In this document: in pieces, positions 22,764-33,444 of the stretch | Numbering within the stretch: the stretch's first letter is position 1 | How the letters are laid out: every line of letters starts with the position of its first letter | Assembly: GCF_000001735.4 (NCBI RefSeq) | Contig: NC_003071.7 | Location: 9,851,151 to 9,915,150 of the forward strand | Direction: 5' to 3' | DNA length: 64,000 bases | From: Arabidopsis thaliana | Taxonomy: Eukaryota; Streptophyta; Magnoliopsida; Brassicales; Brassicaceae | Program-made: the position numbers and the translations under genes | The notes under the pieces: generated by a model | What the model was told of the DNA's origin: nothing | Databases searched by the model: none | Seen by the model: the letters and a program-made list of their open reading frames with translations, nothing else

Positions 22764-23802
22764 TACGGTTGGTTTTAATTGCGTTTTCTGTTTTTAAGTT
22801 TTTGTCTTCTGCTAAAAGGCTTTTTTTTTTTCCTCAGGTTTGACGTGTTATACTGTATATAGTTCCGAGAGAGATAGAGAGATCAAGAAAAAGAAGGATA
22901 TTGGCTAGATATAGAAAAGTTCGAGTCTTCGTTTAGAGAGTGTTCCTTTGATTTTTCTTATTATGTTCATTGTATCCTCTTTTGCTTTCAGATATAACAT
23001 AAAGAACGCACCGGTAAAACATAGTGTAAGCTTTTGATTGATTGGTAACAAGTCCGGGAACTTGTTAGAGACACCGTGTCAAGGTTCAATCACAGAGTGG
23101 AGATCAAAGCAATCATTTTTTTTTTCTTTTGAAAAAAAAAAAAAAAAAAAAGATCAAAGCAATCATGCGATAAAAAGTTTTCAAAACCCTTGCAAACTCA
23201 GTTGCTTAATATTCACGAAAGTAGTTCTAGTTATCCAACACATCTCCTTAGCTAATTGATAAAAAAATACTGGCAGTACCAAACGTTTTGAAGATTTTTC
23301 TTTGCATTGCTCACTTTTGTATTACACTTCAAATTATTGATGATATGTGGAGCCAATTCTTTCAGATCTCTTCATTGACTAGACGACCGGACTGCACGGC
23401 GATAGACAAATGTTATAAGTAAAAGTTTATTGTTTGTTTCTTTGGTTGGTTTCTTGGTTACAGAAACCAGCTAGATCCTTTGTATATATCTATTGGGACA
23501 AATAACTAAATGAAATTATCAATTGTCACATGCATTGATTTCCAAATTATTATTGTTTTTTTTTTTGCATTGGTTTCCGAATTAGGTTCAACAAAGCTAG
23601 ATACGGAACAAAACAAATGGATCAATAATAACCAGAAAAAGTAAGATGTATCATTTAATTTCATTACCCACACGACAGAGACACATCACCAGTTTCTATG
23701 GCACGCAGGCCCTTGTATTAATTTATACATATGTAATAGGAACAAAATCAAGAATCAAGTATTCCAAAAGAAGAAGAAGAAATACTTTCTCAATTTTCTC
23801 TA

Positions 23803-25353
23803 ATGGCTCTGATAACCTTACTTGAAGTCTCAATTTCTTTACTCTTTTTCTCCTTCCTTTACGGATATTTCTTGATTAGCAAGAAACCTCACCGTTCGTT
23901 TCTCACCAACTGGCCATTTCTCGGTATGCTTCCGGGTTTACTCGTGGAGATCCCTCGTGTTTACGACTTTGTAACCGAGCTTCTCGAGGCCTCAAACTTA
24001 ACTTATCCTTTCAAAGGTCCGTGTTTTGGGGGCCTTGACATGTTGATCACCGTTGATCCGGCTAATATCCATCACATCATGAGCTCAAACTTCGCGAATT
24101 ACCCGAAAGGAACCGAGTTCAAGAAGATATTCGATGTTTTGGGAGATGGGATTTTCAACGCGGATTCGGAGTTATGGAAAGATCTGAGGAAATCAGCTCA
24201 AAGCATGATGACTCATCAAGATTTTCAAAGGTTTACACTAAGAACAATCATGAGTAAGCTAGAGAAAGGGCTTGTCCCACTTCTTGATTACGTTGCTGAA
24301 AAGAAACAAGTCGTTGACTTACAAGATGTGTTCCAAAGATTTACGTTCGACACTTCGTTTGTTTTAGCGACCGGGGTTGACCCGGGTTGTCTCTCGACTG
24401 AAATGCCGCAAATCGAGTTTGCTAGAGCTTTAGACGAAGCAGAGGAAGCAATTTTCTTCAGGCATGTGAAGCCAGAGATTGTTTGGAAGATGCAGAGGTT
24501 TATTGGGTTTGGAGATGAGTTGAAAATGAAGAAAGCTCACTCGACATTCGACCGAGTTTGCTCTAAATGCATAGCTTCTAAGAGAGATGAAATAACCAAT
24601 GGGGTTATAAACATTGACTCTTCTTCTAAAGATTTGTTGATGTGCTACATGAATGTGGATACAATTTGTCATACAACCAAGTACAAGTTGTTGAATCCAA
24701 GTGATGACAAATTCCTTAGAGACATGATCTTAAGCTTCATGTTAGCTGGTAGAGACACCACAAGCTCTGCTCTCACTTGGTTCTTTTGGCTTCTCTCTAA
24801 GAACCCAAAAGCCATAACCAAGATTCGTCAAGAAATCAACACACAACTATCTCCAAGAACCAATGATTTTGATTCATTCAATGCTCAAGAGTTAAACAAG
24901 TTGGTGTATGTACATGGAGCATTGTGTGAAGCCCTTAGGCTATATCCACCGGTTCCATTTCAGCACAAGTCTCCTACAAAATCCGACGTTCTTCCAAGTG
25001 GACACAGAGTCGATGCGAGTTCGAAGATTGTGTTCTGTCTTTACTCATTAGGGAGAATGAAATCAGTTTGGGGAGAAGATGCATCGGAATTTAAACCGGA
25101 GAGATGGATTTCAGAGAGTGGAAGGTTGATTCACGTGCCTTCTTTTAAGTTCTTATCGTTTAATGCCGGTCCAAGGACTTGTTTGGGGAAAGAAGTGGCT
25201 ATGACACAGATGAAGACAGTGGCTGTGAAAATTATACAAAACTATGAGATAAAGGTCGTTGAAGGACACAAGATCGAGCCAGTTCCTTCTATTATTCTTC
25301 ACATGAAGCATGGTCTTAAAGTTACAGTCACTAAGAGATCTAATTTGCTCTGA
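23803..25353 (+). CDS. CYP96A1: CYP96A1, cytochrome P450 of the CYP86 clan
   Basis: An intronless P450 of 516 residues. It has an N-terminal membrane anchor (about 1-26), the I-helix oxygen-binding motif AGRDTT (315-320), the K-helix ExxR (E376, R379), PERW (432-435) and the heme loop FNAGPRTCLG with the thiolate ligand C460. Lack of introns and the FxxGPRxC heme loop are typical of CYP96 and its CYP86-clan relatives, which hydroxylate fatty acyl or alkane chains. The relative CYP96A15 is the midchain alkane hydroxylase of stem wax. The substrate of this member is not evident from sequence. All catalytic motifs are intact. It corresponds to At2g23180. Confidence 0.94.
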   Translation: MALITLLEVSISLLFFSFLYGYFLISKKPHRSFLTNWPFLGMLPGLLVEIPRVYDFVTELLEASNLTYPFKGPCFGGLDMLITVDPANIHHIMSSNFANYPKGTEFKKIFDVLGDGIFNADSELWKDLRKSAQSMMTHQDFQRFTLRTIMSKLEKGLVPLLDYVAEKKQVVDLQDVFQRFTFDTSFVLATGVDPGCLSTEMPQIEFARALDEAEEAIFFRHVKPEIVWKMQRFIGFGDELKMKKAHSTFDRVCSKCIASKRDEITNGVINIDSSSKDLLMCYMNVDTICHTTKYKLLNPSDDKFLRDMILSFMLAGRDTTSSALTWFFWLLSKNPKAITKIRQEINTQLSPRTNDFDSFNAQELNKLVYVHGALCEALRLYPPVPFQHKSPTKSDVLPSGHRVDASSKIVFCLYSLGRMKSVWGEDASEFKPERWISESGRLIHVPSFKFLSFNAGPRTCLGKEVAMTQMKTVAVKIIQNYEIKVVEGHKIEPVPSIILHMKHGLKVTVTKRSNLL

Positions 25354-26039
25354 ATATTATGCATTACTATTGTACTACATTTAGTATGAAAATAATTATT
25401 AGAATTTTACAAAATACTTGAATAAGAGGGGTAATGTTTACAATAAAATTAATATTTACTCTTCTTAGAATACTAGGAGGCTTCCATAGTTTAAGAATAG
25501 TCGAATGTTACATTTCTCTTTAGATTCATCCAAATTTTCTCGAATTCACAACAATCTATATTTTTTTTTTCTTTTCAATTTTTAATCTTTTGCTCTTATC
25601 GCTTCTGCTCCTTGTATATACGAAACAACATTAGTAACGTTCGATTATACCTACTCTAGCTAACTAAGTAAGGATCATAAGTTTTTGTAAAACATTAGTA
25701 TATAACGTTACTAACTACTCTGTTATATACACCGTGAATCTCCATATAGTGTAATACTAATGTTGACTTATTAGTGTTGACTTTACAACATGTCTTTTCG
25801 TTTTGGTGTAAATACTAATGTTGACTTATTACACATGTTTATTTGTAATTAGCTGCATGAGACGTTACGAAACATATCTTTAGTGACAGGTGGGATAATG
25901 ATTTCCCATGATAACACCAAAACTTGAACTTCTTTTTTTCATCATCATGTTCCACGTAAACTCTCGCTTTCGTTATAAATTAAGCTATAACTTCGAACTC
26001 CCATGTTCAGTTCAACACATTTACAAGTTCTTCGATCTA
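25354..26039 (+). promoter_or_regulatory. CYP96A1 3' flank and CYP81D7 promoter module
   Basis: From about 25858 the sequence matches the segment before CYP81D6 and two orphan copies at 37.9-38.3 kb. Shared blocks are CTTTAGTGACAGGTGGGATAA, CATGATAACACCAAAA, CTCTCGCTTTCGTTATAAA and AAGCTATAACTTC. The TATA box (TTATAAAT) is at 25973-25980, and CCACGTAA lies near 25952. Confidence 0.65.
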
Positions 26040-27857
26040 ATGGAAACCCATTTCCTAATTTTATCTCTCGCCTTCCTCTTTTTCATTTCTCTTAAACTTT
26101 TGTTTGGTAAACGGCATAGCAAGTTTAACCTACCACCAAGTCCGGCTAGGCCACTTCCGTTTATTGGACACCTTCACCTCCTAAAACAGCCGCTTCACCG
26201 CACATTCCTCTCATTCTCTCAATCACTAGGTGATGCCCCGATTTTCTCCCTCCGCCTCGGAAACCATCTCACGGTTGTTGTCTCTTCCTACTCCATCGCT
26301 GAAGAATGTTTTACAAAAAACGACATTGTTTTGGCCAATAGGCCAAAGTTCATTCTCGGGAAACACATTGAGTACAACTTCACCACTATGACCAGTGCGC
26401 CTTATGGTGACCATTGGCGAAACCTACGCCGTATCGGCACCCTGGAGATCTTTTCGTCACACAAGCTCAACGGCTTTTTATCTGTCCGTAAAGATGAGAT
26501 CCGACACTTGTTATTGCGCCTCTCAAAAAACTCGCAACATGTATGTGAGCTTCTTCTACATATCAAAACATTTTACTTAGCCAGAAAATATTATAACCTA
26601 TTGATTTGTGATAGTGCCGTCACTGTTTCATTATATAGGTTTATACTTGGCCATGTGCATGTGCAAAATGTAGATTGTAGACGCCAAAAATATTCTATAC
26701 CAAATGAAGATTGTGAAGTATGATTTTGAAAGTTTGAGGATTAATCATTTGTTTATGTGATTATAATTAAAATCAGGGTTTTGCAAAGGTTGAGATGAGA
26801 CAATTGTTTTATGATTTGACTATCAACAACATTCTTCGAATGGTGGCTGGGAAACGATTTTATGGAGAGGGGACAGAACAAGATGAAGTTGCGCGGCGAG
26901 TGACACAACTGATTGACGAGATTGTGTACAGGGCTGGCGTTGGGAATGCAGCCGATTATATACCGATTTTGCGTTGGATCACAGATTTTGAGAAAGGGGT
27001 CAAGGAGTTGGCGAGTCGGGTCGATGAGTTTTTGCAGAGTCTGGTGGATGAGAGACGTGTGCATAAACAAAAGGGTAACACTATGATGGATCACTTGCTT
27101 TCTCTCCAAGAAACTCAGCCTGATTACTATACAGATGTCACTCTTAAAGGAATCATAATTGTAAGTTTGAGGAATTCATATACTATATGTAACAACACTA
27201 ATCAAACTTTATGATAGCTTATTATTGATTTTAAGTTTACAGGTTATGATACTTGCCGGGACTGAAACATTAGCAGGGACTTTAGAATGGGCGATGCTTA
27301 ATTTGTTGAACCATCCAGAAGTATTAGAGAAAGCGAGGACCGAAATCGATACCGAAGTCGGTTTTGACCGGTTAATGGATGAAGCTGATACTAAAAATCT
27401 GCCTTATCTCCAATGGATTGTGTTGGAGACCTTACGTCTTTACCCGGTAGCTCCAACAAATATTCCACACATGACGTCAGATGATTGCATATTGGCAGGA
27501 TACGACGTTCCACGTGGGTCGATGTTATTGGTGAACGTATGGTCCATGCATAGAGACCCGTCTATATGGGAAGCCCCAGAAATGTTCAAGCCAGAGAGGT
27601 TCAAAAATGAAAAGCTTAATCAGAAGTTGTTGTCGTTTGGGTTTGGACGACGAGCTTGTCCCGGGGTTGGCCTAGCTCATCGGTTAATGAGCTTGGCTCT
27701 TGGATCGATGGTTCAGTGTTTCGAATGGCAGAGAATTGGTGAAGAATATGTAGACACTAGAGAAGAACCTATGGCCATGATGCGTCCTGCGACACCGTTG
27801 CTAGCCATGTGTAAAGCTCGTCCCATTGTCCATAAGTTTCTCGATGCTTTTGCTTGA
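26040..27857 (+). CDS. CYP81D7: CYP81D7, cytochrome P450
   Basis: Three exons (26040-26540, 26777-27160, 27243-27857), all joined in phase 0, encode 499 residues. Motifs are an N-terminal anchor, the proline-rich hinge [15 protein letters not shown]-helix AGTET (300-304), ExxR (E357, R360), PERF (412-415) and the heme loop [10 protein letters not shown] with C434. CYP81 enzymes act on diverse specialised metabolites; no substrate is assigned here. I chose the ATG at 26040 because it aligns with CYP81D6. An in-frame ATG at 25908 would add 44 residues, but it lies upstream of the conserved TATA box at 25973, so it is unlikely to be transcribed from that promoter. It is about 7.4 kb from its sister gene CYP81D6. 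It corresponds to At2g23190. Confidence 0.92.
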
Positions 27858-28200
27858 AGTGTAACTCTTCTTTCCTTGACTTGGGAATAAAATATGTAGT
27901 AAAAAAACTTATCATGTCAAAAAATCTAATAGTATAGACTGACCGTTTACTAGGTCAGTGTTGGGGAGCCAAAGGTAAAAAGATTAGAGAGTGATTGTTT
28001 CTCACGGGACAAAAGACGATGACTTCAAAAGTCAACTCCAGTCTTCTTTCTTTTTGTTCCACCAATAATTTCAATTCTCTATTTCTCCTTCAATCTCATC
28101 TTCTTCCTCAATCCAGTCTTCACATAGACCACACATGTTTTTTCATCCATTGACCTCAAAGACTTGACTTTCTCTCTTTCTCCTTCTCTGCATCAAAGCT
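27858..28200 (+). promoter_or_regulatory. Receptor-kinase promoter with W-boxes
   Basis: Three W-box cores (WRKY sites) lie in 140 bp: GTCAA at 28031-28035 (complement of TTGAC), TTGACC at 28150-28155 and TTGACT at 28164-28169. A long CT-rich leader precedes the ATG. W-box clustering suggests immune or stress induction; this is inference. Confidence 0.5.
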
Positions 28201-30705
28201 ATGGAGAATTTCTGTTTTCAAGACTCTGTTTCTCTATTTATCACGATCATGGTTCTTGTTCTTCTCCCCCGTCTCAGTCTTTCTGATACTTCGACGTACA
28301 CCCGTCCTGAGAATTTTTACGTCAACTGTGGATCGGATTCTAATGTATTTTATGGTGGCCAGACCTTCGTCGGAGATACCAACTCGAGTACTAACTCAGT
28401 TTCCTTCACCAACAAAGGAACTGAAGTCATCAACGACCAATCGTCCGTTGCGCCTGAAATATACCGGACGGTTAGGATATTTAGACACCCTTCTTCTTAC
28501 AAGTTCAAACTTGATTCTCTGGGTCTGCACTTTGTGCGTCTCCATTTCTCTGTTGTGTTTTCTCGGGCAGATCTTTTAACTGCTCGGTTCACTGTCTCTG
28601 CTACCTCTGGTTCTAATCATCACTTGAAAAGTTTCTCGCCTCAGAATCTCACTAATACCCCACGAGTTGAAGAGTTTCTCCTGATGATGAACTCGCTGGA
28701 GTTCGAAATTCGATTTGTGCCCGATCATTCCTCTTTAGCTCTCATCAATGCCATCGAAGTGTTCTCTGCTCCTGATGACCTCGAAATCCCATCAGCTTCC
28801 GATAAGAATCTGCATACGATTTACAGATTAAACGTAGGAGGCGAGAAAATCACTCCGGATAATGATACCTTGGGACGAACTTGGCTGCCTGACGATGATG
28901 ACTTTCTCTACCGAAAAGATTCAGCGAGGAACATTAATTCAACACAAACGCCTAACTACGTGGGAGGGTTAAGTTCAGCCACGGACTCCACTGCTCCTGA
29001 TTTCGTCTACAAGACAGCTAAAGCAATGAACCGTAGCTCGAATGAGCAGGTGGGGATGTTGATGAATGTTACATGGTCGTTCAAGGTCAAAAGTAACCAT
29101 AGACACTTCATCAGGATTCATTTTTCTGATATTTTGAGCAACTTATCAAACTCCGACTCCGATTTCTATCTCTTTGTAAATGGGTATTGGCGAGTAGATG
29201 TAAAGCCTTCAGAGCAGCCTAGGTTGGCGAGTCCGTTTTTTAAGGATGTCGTGAATGTCTCTGATGGTTCTGGACTCTTGAATATCAGTATAGGTACCAA
29301 GGAGGCCAATAAGGATGCTGGTTTTCTGAATGGTCTGGAGATGATGGAGGTTTTGAGTAAATCTGGTTCTGATTATTCAAATAGAAGCAGTTCCCGGGTT
29401 CACATCATCACTGGTTGTGCTGTTGCTGCTGCTGCTGCATCAGCTTTGGTCTTCAGTTTGCTGTTTATGGTATTCTTGAAGCGGAGGAGATCGAAGAAGA
29501 CTAAGCCAGAGGTTGAGGGCACTGTATGGTCTCCTTTGCCATTGCACAGAGGTGGGAGTTCAGACAATAGACCTATCTCTCAATACCACAACTCCCCATT
29601 ACGCAACCTACACTTAGGCTTAACGATTCCCTTCACAGACATTCTAAGCGCTACAAACAACTTCGACGAGCAGTTGTTGATCGGGAAAGGCGGGTTTGGC
29701 TACGTTTACAAAGCTATTCTTCCCGATGGAACCAAAGCCGCTATCAAACGAGGCAAAACCGGCTCAGGACAAGGGATCTTAGAGTTTCAAACCGAGATTC
29801 AAGTCCTCTCAAGAATCCGACATAGACACCTCGTCTCGCTAACGGGATACTGCGAAGAAAACTCCGAAATGATCCTCGTCTACGAGTTTATGGAGAAAGG
29901 TACACTCAAAGAACATCTATACGGCTCGAATCTACCTTCATTAACATGGAAACAAAGACTAGAGATATGCATTGGAGCAGCTAGAGGTTTAGATTATCTC
30001 CACAGTAGTGGCTCAGAAGGAGCAATCATTCACAGAGACGTCAAATCAACAAACATATTACTAGACGAGCACAATATAGCAAAAGTCGCAGATTTCGGAT
30101 TATCGAAAATTCATAATCAAGATGAAAGCAATATCAGCATAAACATCAAAGGAACATTCGGTTACTTGGATCCAGAATATCTCCAAACACATAAATTAAC
30201 AGAGAAATCAGATGTTTACGCATTCGGAGTCGTCCTCCTCGAGGTACTGTTCGCGAGACCAGCTATAGATCCTTATCTTCCTCACGAAGAAGTGAATCTA
30301 TCGGAATGGGTGATGTTCTGCAAATCAAAAGGTACAATCGATGAGATCTTAGATCCGAGTTTGATAGGTCAAATTGAGACGAATTCGTTGAAGAAATTCA
30401 TGGAAATTGCTGAGAAATGTTTGAAAGAGTATGGAGATGAGAGACCGAGTATGAGGGATGTGATTTGGGATCTTGAGTATGTTCTTCAGCTACAGATGAT
30501 GACGAATCGTCGAGAGGCTCATGAAGAAGATAGTACGGCGATTAATTCCGGTGGTTCGTTGGTTGCTCCGAGGTTGATGGTGAGTGATTCGTTTAGTACG
30601 AACTCGATATTTCAGAATGGTGATGAATCGAAGAACAGATTTGGATTTACAGATTCATCGGAGACTCGAGTTTTTTCGCAGTTGAAGATCTCTGATGCAA
30701 GATGA
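28201..30705 (+). CDS. CrRLK1L receptor-like kinase (malectin-like)
   Basis: An intronless gene of 834 residues. Residues 1 to about 28 are a signal peptide. The ectodomain (about 30-395) is malectin-like, with the family's YRLNVGG and FLNGLEMMEVL phrases and many NxS/T sites. A transmembrane helix follows at about 402-426, then a basic stop-transfer and a Ser/Thr kinase: GKGGFG loop (495-500), catalytic K516, HRD with D613, DFG with D631, and GYLDPEY. All catalytic residues are present, so the kinase should be active. The family (FERONIA, THESEUS, HERK) senses cell-wall state and RALF peptides at the plasma membrane. The ligand of this member is unknown. It corresponds to At2g23200. Confidence 0.95.
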   Translation: MENFCFQDSVSLFITIMVLVLLPRLSLSDTSTYTRPENFYVNCGSDSNVFYGGQTFVGDTNSSTNSVSFTNKGTEVINDQSSVAPEIYRTVRIFRHPSSYKFKLDSLGLHFVRLHFSVVFSRADLLTARFTVSATSGSNHHLKSFSPQNLTNTPRVEEFLLMMNSLEFEIRFVPDHSSLALINAIEVFSAPDDLEIPSASDKNLHTIYRLNVGGEKITPDNDTLGRTWLPDDDDFLYRKDSARNINSTQTPNYVGGLSSATDSTAPDFVYKTAKAMNRSSNEQVGMLMNVTWSFKVKSNHRHFIRIHFSDILSNLSNSDSDFYLFVNGYWRVDVKPSEQPRLASPFFKDVVNVSDGSGLLNISIGTKEANKDAGFLNGLEMMEVLSKSGSDYSNRSSSRVHIITGCAVAAAAASALVFSLLFMVFLKRRRSKKTKPEVEGTVWSPLPLHRGGSSDNRPISQYHNSPLRNLHLGLTIPFTDILSATNNFDEQLLIGKGGFGYVYKAILPDGTKAAIKRGKTGSGQGILEFQTEIQVLSRIRHRHLVSLTGYCEENSEMILVYEFMEKGTLKEHLYGSNLPSLTWKQRLEICIGAARGLDYLHSSGSEGAIIHRDVKSTNILLDEHNIAKVADFGLSKIHNQDESNISINIKGTFGYLDPEYLQTHKLTEKSDVYAFGVVLLEVLFARPAIDPYLPHEEVNLSEWVMFCKSKGTIDEILDPSLIGQIETNSLKKFMEIAEKCLKEYGDERPSMRDVIWDLEYVLQLQMMTNRREAHEEDSTAINSGGSLVAPRLMVSDSFSTNSIFQNGDESKNRFGFTDSSETRVFSQLKISDAR

Positions 30706-30856
30706 TGAAATCTTTCGCAATTGTGTGTAAAATTATAATTTTTTCGAAATGTGAAGTTTCTAGCAGTATCTGGTTCAATTTCAAAATTTAATATCCGGTT
30801 ATTTCCGGTTAATAGATAATCACAGTCCGTCTATAGGGTATTTCGAAGGCTAAACA

Positions 30857-32247
30857 CTATTTTGGTGTTAAAATTACATCATTTTTAACGATTTTGATGT
30901 CGTTGATGAACAAGTCCAAATTACGAGCGAGGGATCCACCAGGCGCCATCGCCGATCTCGTCGCTTGCTTCAACTCCGCCGCTCTCCTCCTCATATCCGC
31001 AGCGTCGGTACCCTTTGTCACGGCGTCAATGCATCTCTCCACCTCAGCAACCTTAAGCTCTCCATCGACGACATCGTTCTTCATCCGTACTCCGATTCCA
31101 AACACATCAACAAGCAATCTCGCGTCAAGCGGCTGATCAAACCAAGTCGGATACGCCACCATCGGAACACCACTCACCACCGTCTCGATCGTCGAGTTCC
31201 ATCCACAATGAGTGACAAAACAAGAGATCGCCATATGGCATAGTATCTTCTCTTGTTGACCCCATTCAATAACAACTCCTTGACCTTCTTCAACCATATC
31301 TTCCAAAACGTCAACGTTTTCGGCCTTCTCCTTTGGCCGTATCACCCATAGAAATGGAACTCCTCTGTTTTTTAATGCTGTCGCTATGGTCTCGACTTGA
31401 TTCTCTGATGATTTGAGTATGCTTCCGAAAGATATGTAAAAACTGAAGACCTAACTTGTTTGTCAAGCCACTCCATACAATAATCATCAGCTTTCCACAT
31501 ATCTAGGCTTTTCCCATCTAAGATTTTGTCCTCATCAGCTCCCAAAAGAAATGGAGAAACAAGAGGACCAATTGGGATAATAGGTTTTAAATCAAACATC
31601 GATTCAATTATAACCGATTCGAGTTCATAAAATGAATTAGCCAAAACCCATTTAACATCTTTCAAGCATTCGACGAATTCCGCCATTAGTGTATTGAAGA
31701 TAGCACCGTGAGAAGGTAACATCAATGTCGGGAGATCTCGGACTTCTAAAAACGGTAAGCCTGGTAACTCCACTTTTTGATTAGGATCTTCGAGATCGGG
31801 GAAAGAGTTTGTCTTCATGTAGTAACGGTAATAAACTGAGAAACCTGCACAAGCTTCAATCCAGAGGATTGCACAAGGAATGTTATGAGCAGCTGCAACA
31901 GCTGGAACCCATGGAGTAAAAGGCACAGAGATGATGCAATCAAATCTCTTTCCTTCGATTATTTTCGAAAAGTTATTGGCTCCGACTTTTCTCAATGACT
32001 CTGTGAGAGGTTCGTGGTCTCTTGGATCGTCTTTAGGCAGACCATCAGAGAAGAACACAAGATCCACCAGGCTATGGGGTTCATCGGTGGATGAGAGGAG
32101 GTCACGGGCTGATTCAATGGTGGCGAGAGTGAAGTGTAGGTTGGTTCGTGCGAGATGTTTGGCGAATTTGAGCATTGGATTTAGGTGACCTTGGAACGGT
32201 AATGCTACCATTAGAACGTGTGTTTCTTGACCCTCAATACTTCCCAT
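30857..32247 (-). pseudogene. UGT84B-like glucosyltransferase, frameshifted
   Basis: This copy is very similar to the UGT84B2 and UGT84B1 genes at 46.7-50.3 kb and starts with the same MGSxEGQETHVLM. The frame from 32247 runs 287 codons and goes off-frame near 31436-31445. There the paralogue reads GTAAACAACTG (plus strand) and this copy reads GTAAAAACTG, one base shorter. Downstream the original frame resumes (31345-30857) and includes the PSPG sugar-donor box with HCGWNS. With the missing base the gene would span about 463 residues, so this is a single lesion. Apart from the lesion it looks well preserved, implying recent loss or an accession-specific allele. It probably corresponds to At2g23210. 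Confidence 0.88.
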
Positions 32248-33444
32248 TTTTTTTGTATAGACTTTTAGTAGTAATAATTCTTTTTAATAGTAATTTAGAG
32301 GTATTAGACTTGAATTTCGTATAAAAATTATGAGTTTTAATCTTAGTGGTATATATAACAATTGTTCTTCAACAATATTAAGTGAGATTTTTGTAATATA
32401 TCATTATGATTTGCTAACCCAATATATAATGGTCAACAGATTTAAAATTATGATTTTCTATATTCTTGTAAAATTGTTGTGGCAAGAAATCATGTTCTTA
32501 CCAATTTCTAGCATAATTATGTCAACAGCCAGCTGCAAAGTTATCTTATTAACTAAAATTTTATATAATACAGAAGTGTGAACTTGTTTCAAATTAGTTA
32601 AAAAGAGTGTATATTGAGTACAATTTTCTAATGATATTTAATAAAAAAACATTGTGTTAAAATTTTAAGAGATTTTGTCATGTGATTATTATTATTCCTT
32701 ATATATATATTATCCTTTATATATTAATTGAGAAACATTCTTAATAAAAACTTACTCTTATATGTTATTAATGAAAATGTCATGCTGACATGTTGTGTTC
32801 GTAGAGATTTGTAATCTATTTCATTCATTGTCTAACATTTACTAGAATATTAACAGATTTTCTATTAGTATTATTTATACATATCTCACACAAATAATAA
32901 AAATAAAAAAGAGATCACATTTAAATTGATAACATATGCAATTAAGGAATGCACTTTGTTGTTTTTCAATCAATTTACGGGTAAAACTAACTCTGATACT
33001 AAAAATCTCTGCTTCAATAAAATAATAAAATATAGTACATGTTTTTTGTTACGAAACAAGTTTCGGATTCTGAATAGTGATGATACAATAAATTTGTAGT
33101 TAACTACAATGTATTTATTTAATCATTATTTTACCCCGCACATTTTGACCTCTCATTTTTTTTGTGTTGCCTATTTTCCTAACTTAGCTGAATTCTTGAA
33201 CTCAAAGATCTTGAATAGCTCTATGCTACTTGTGCTGGCCAATCTGAATTTATTAATAATGTTTGATATATATTACACGTGTTTAATTGCATGGGACGTG
33301 AATATATCTTTAGTAACGGGTGGGATAAACTCCATGACAATACCAAAATTTGAACTCTCGCGCTTACGTTATAAACTAAGCTATAACTTCTAACCCCCCA
33401 TGCATGTTTCAATTCAACACATTTACAAATTCTTAGATCTAAAT
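32248..33444. promoter_or_regulatory. Divergent promoter region, UGT84B relic and CYP81D6
   Basis: The left part (32250-32450) is homologous to the upstream sequence of UGT84B2 (shared GTGGTATATATAACAA, TTCAACAATAT, AACCCAATA, TGGTCAA), so the UGT promoter was duplicated with the gene. The right part (about 33147-33444) is the CYP81D promoter module, with TATA box TTATAAAC at 33369-33376. Between them is AT-rich filler. Confidence 0.6.

Larger units (their letters stand above)
15600..23802. other. 8.2 kb gene-poor interval
   Basis: No ORF with recognisable domains on either strand. Visible items are an ATT microsatellite near 18502-18522, poly-T near 19016-19031, poly-A near 23128-23150, a possible degenerate SINE at 16791-16870, and a promoter-like cluster at 22688-22763. 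The short frames across this stretch look random. Confidence 0.5.
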
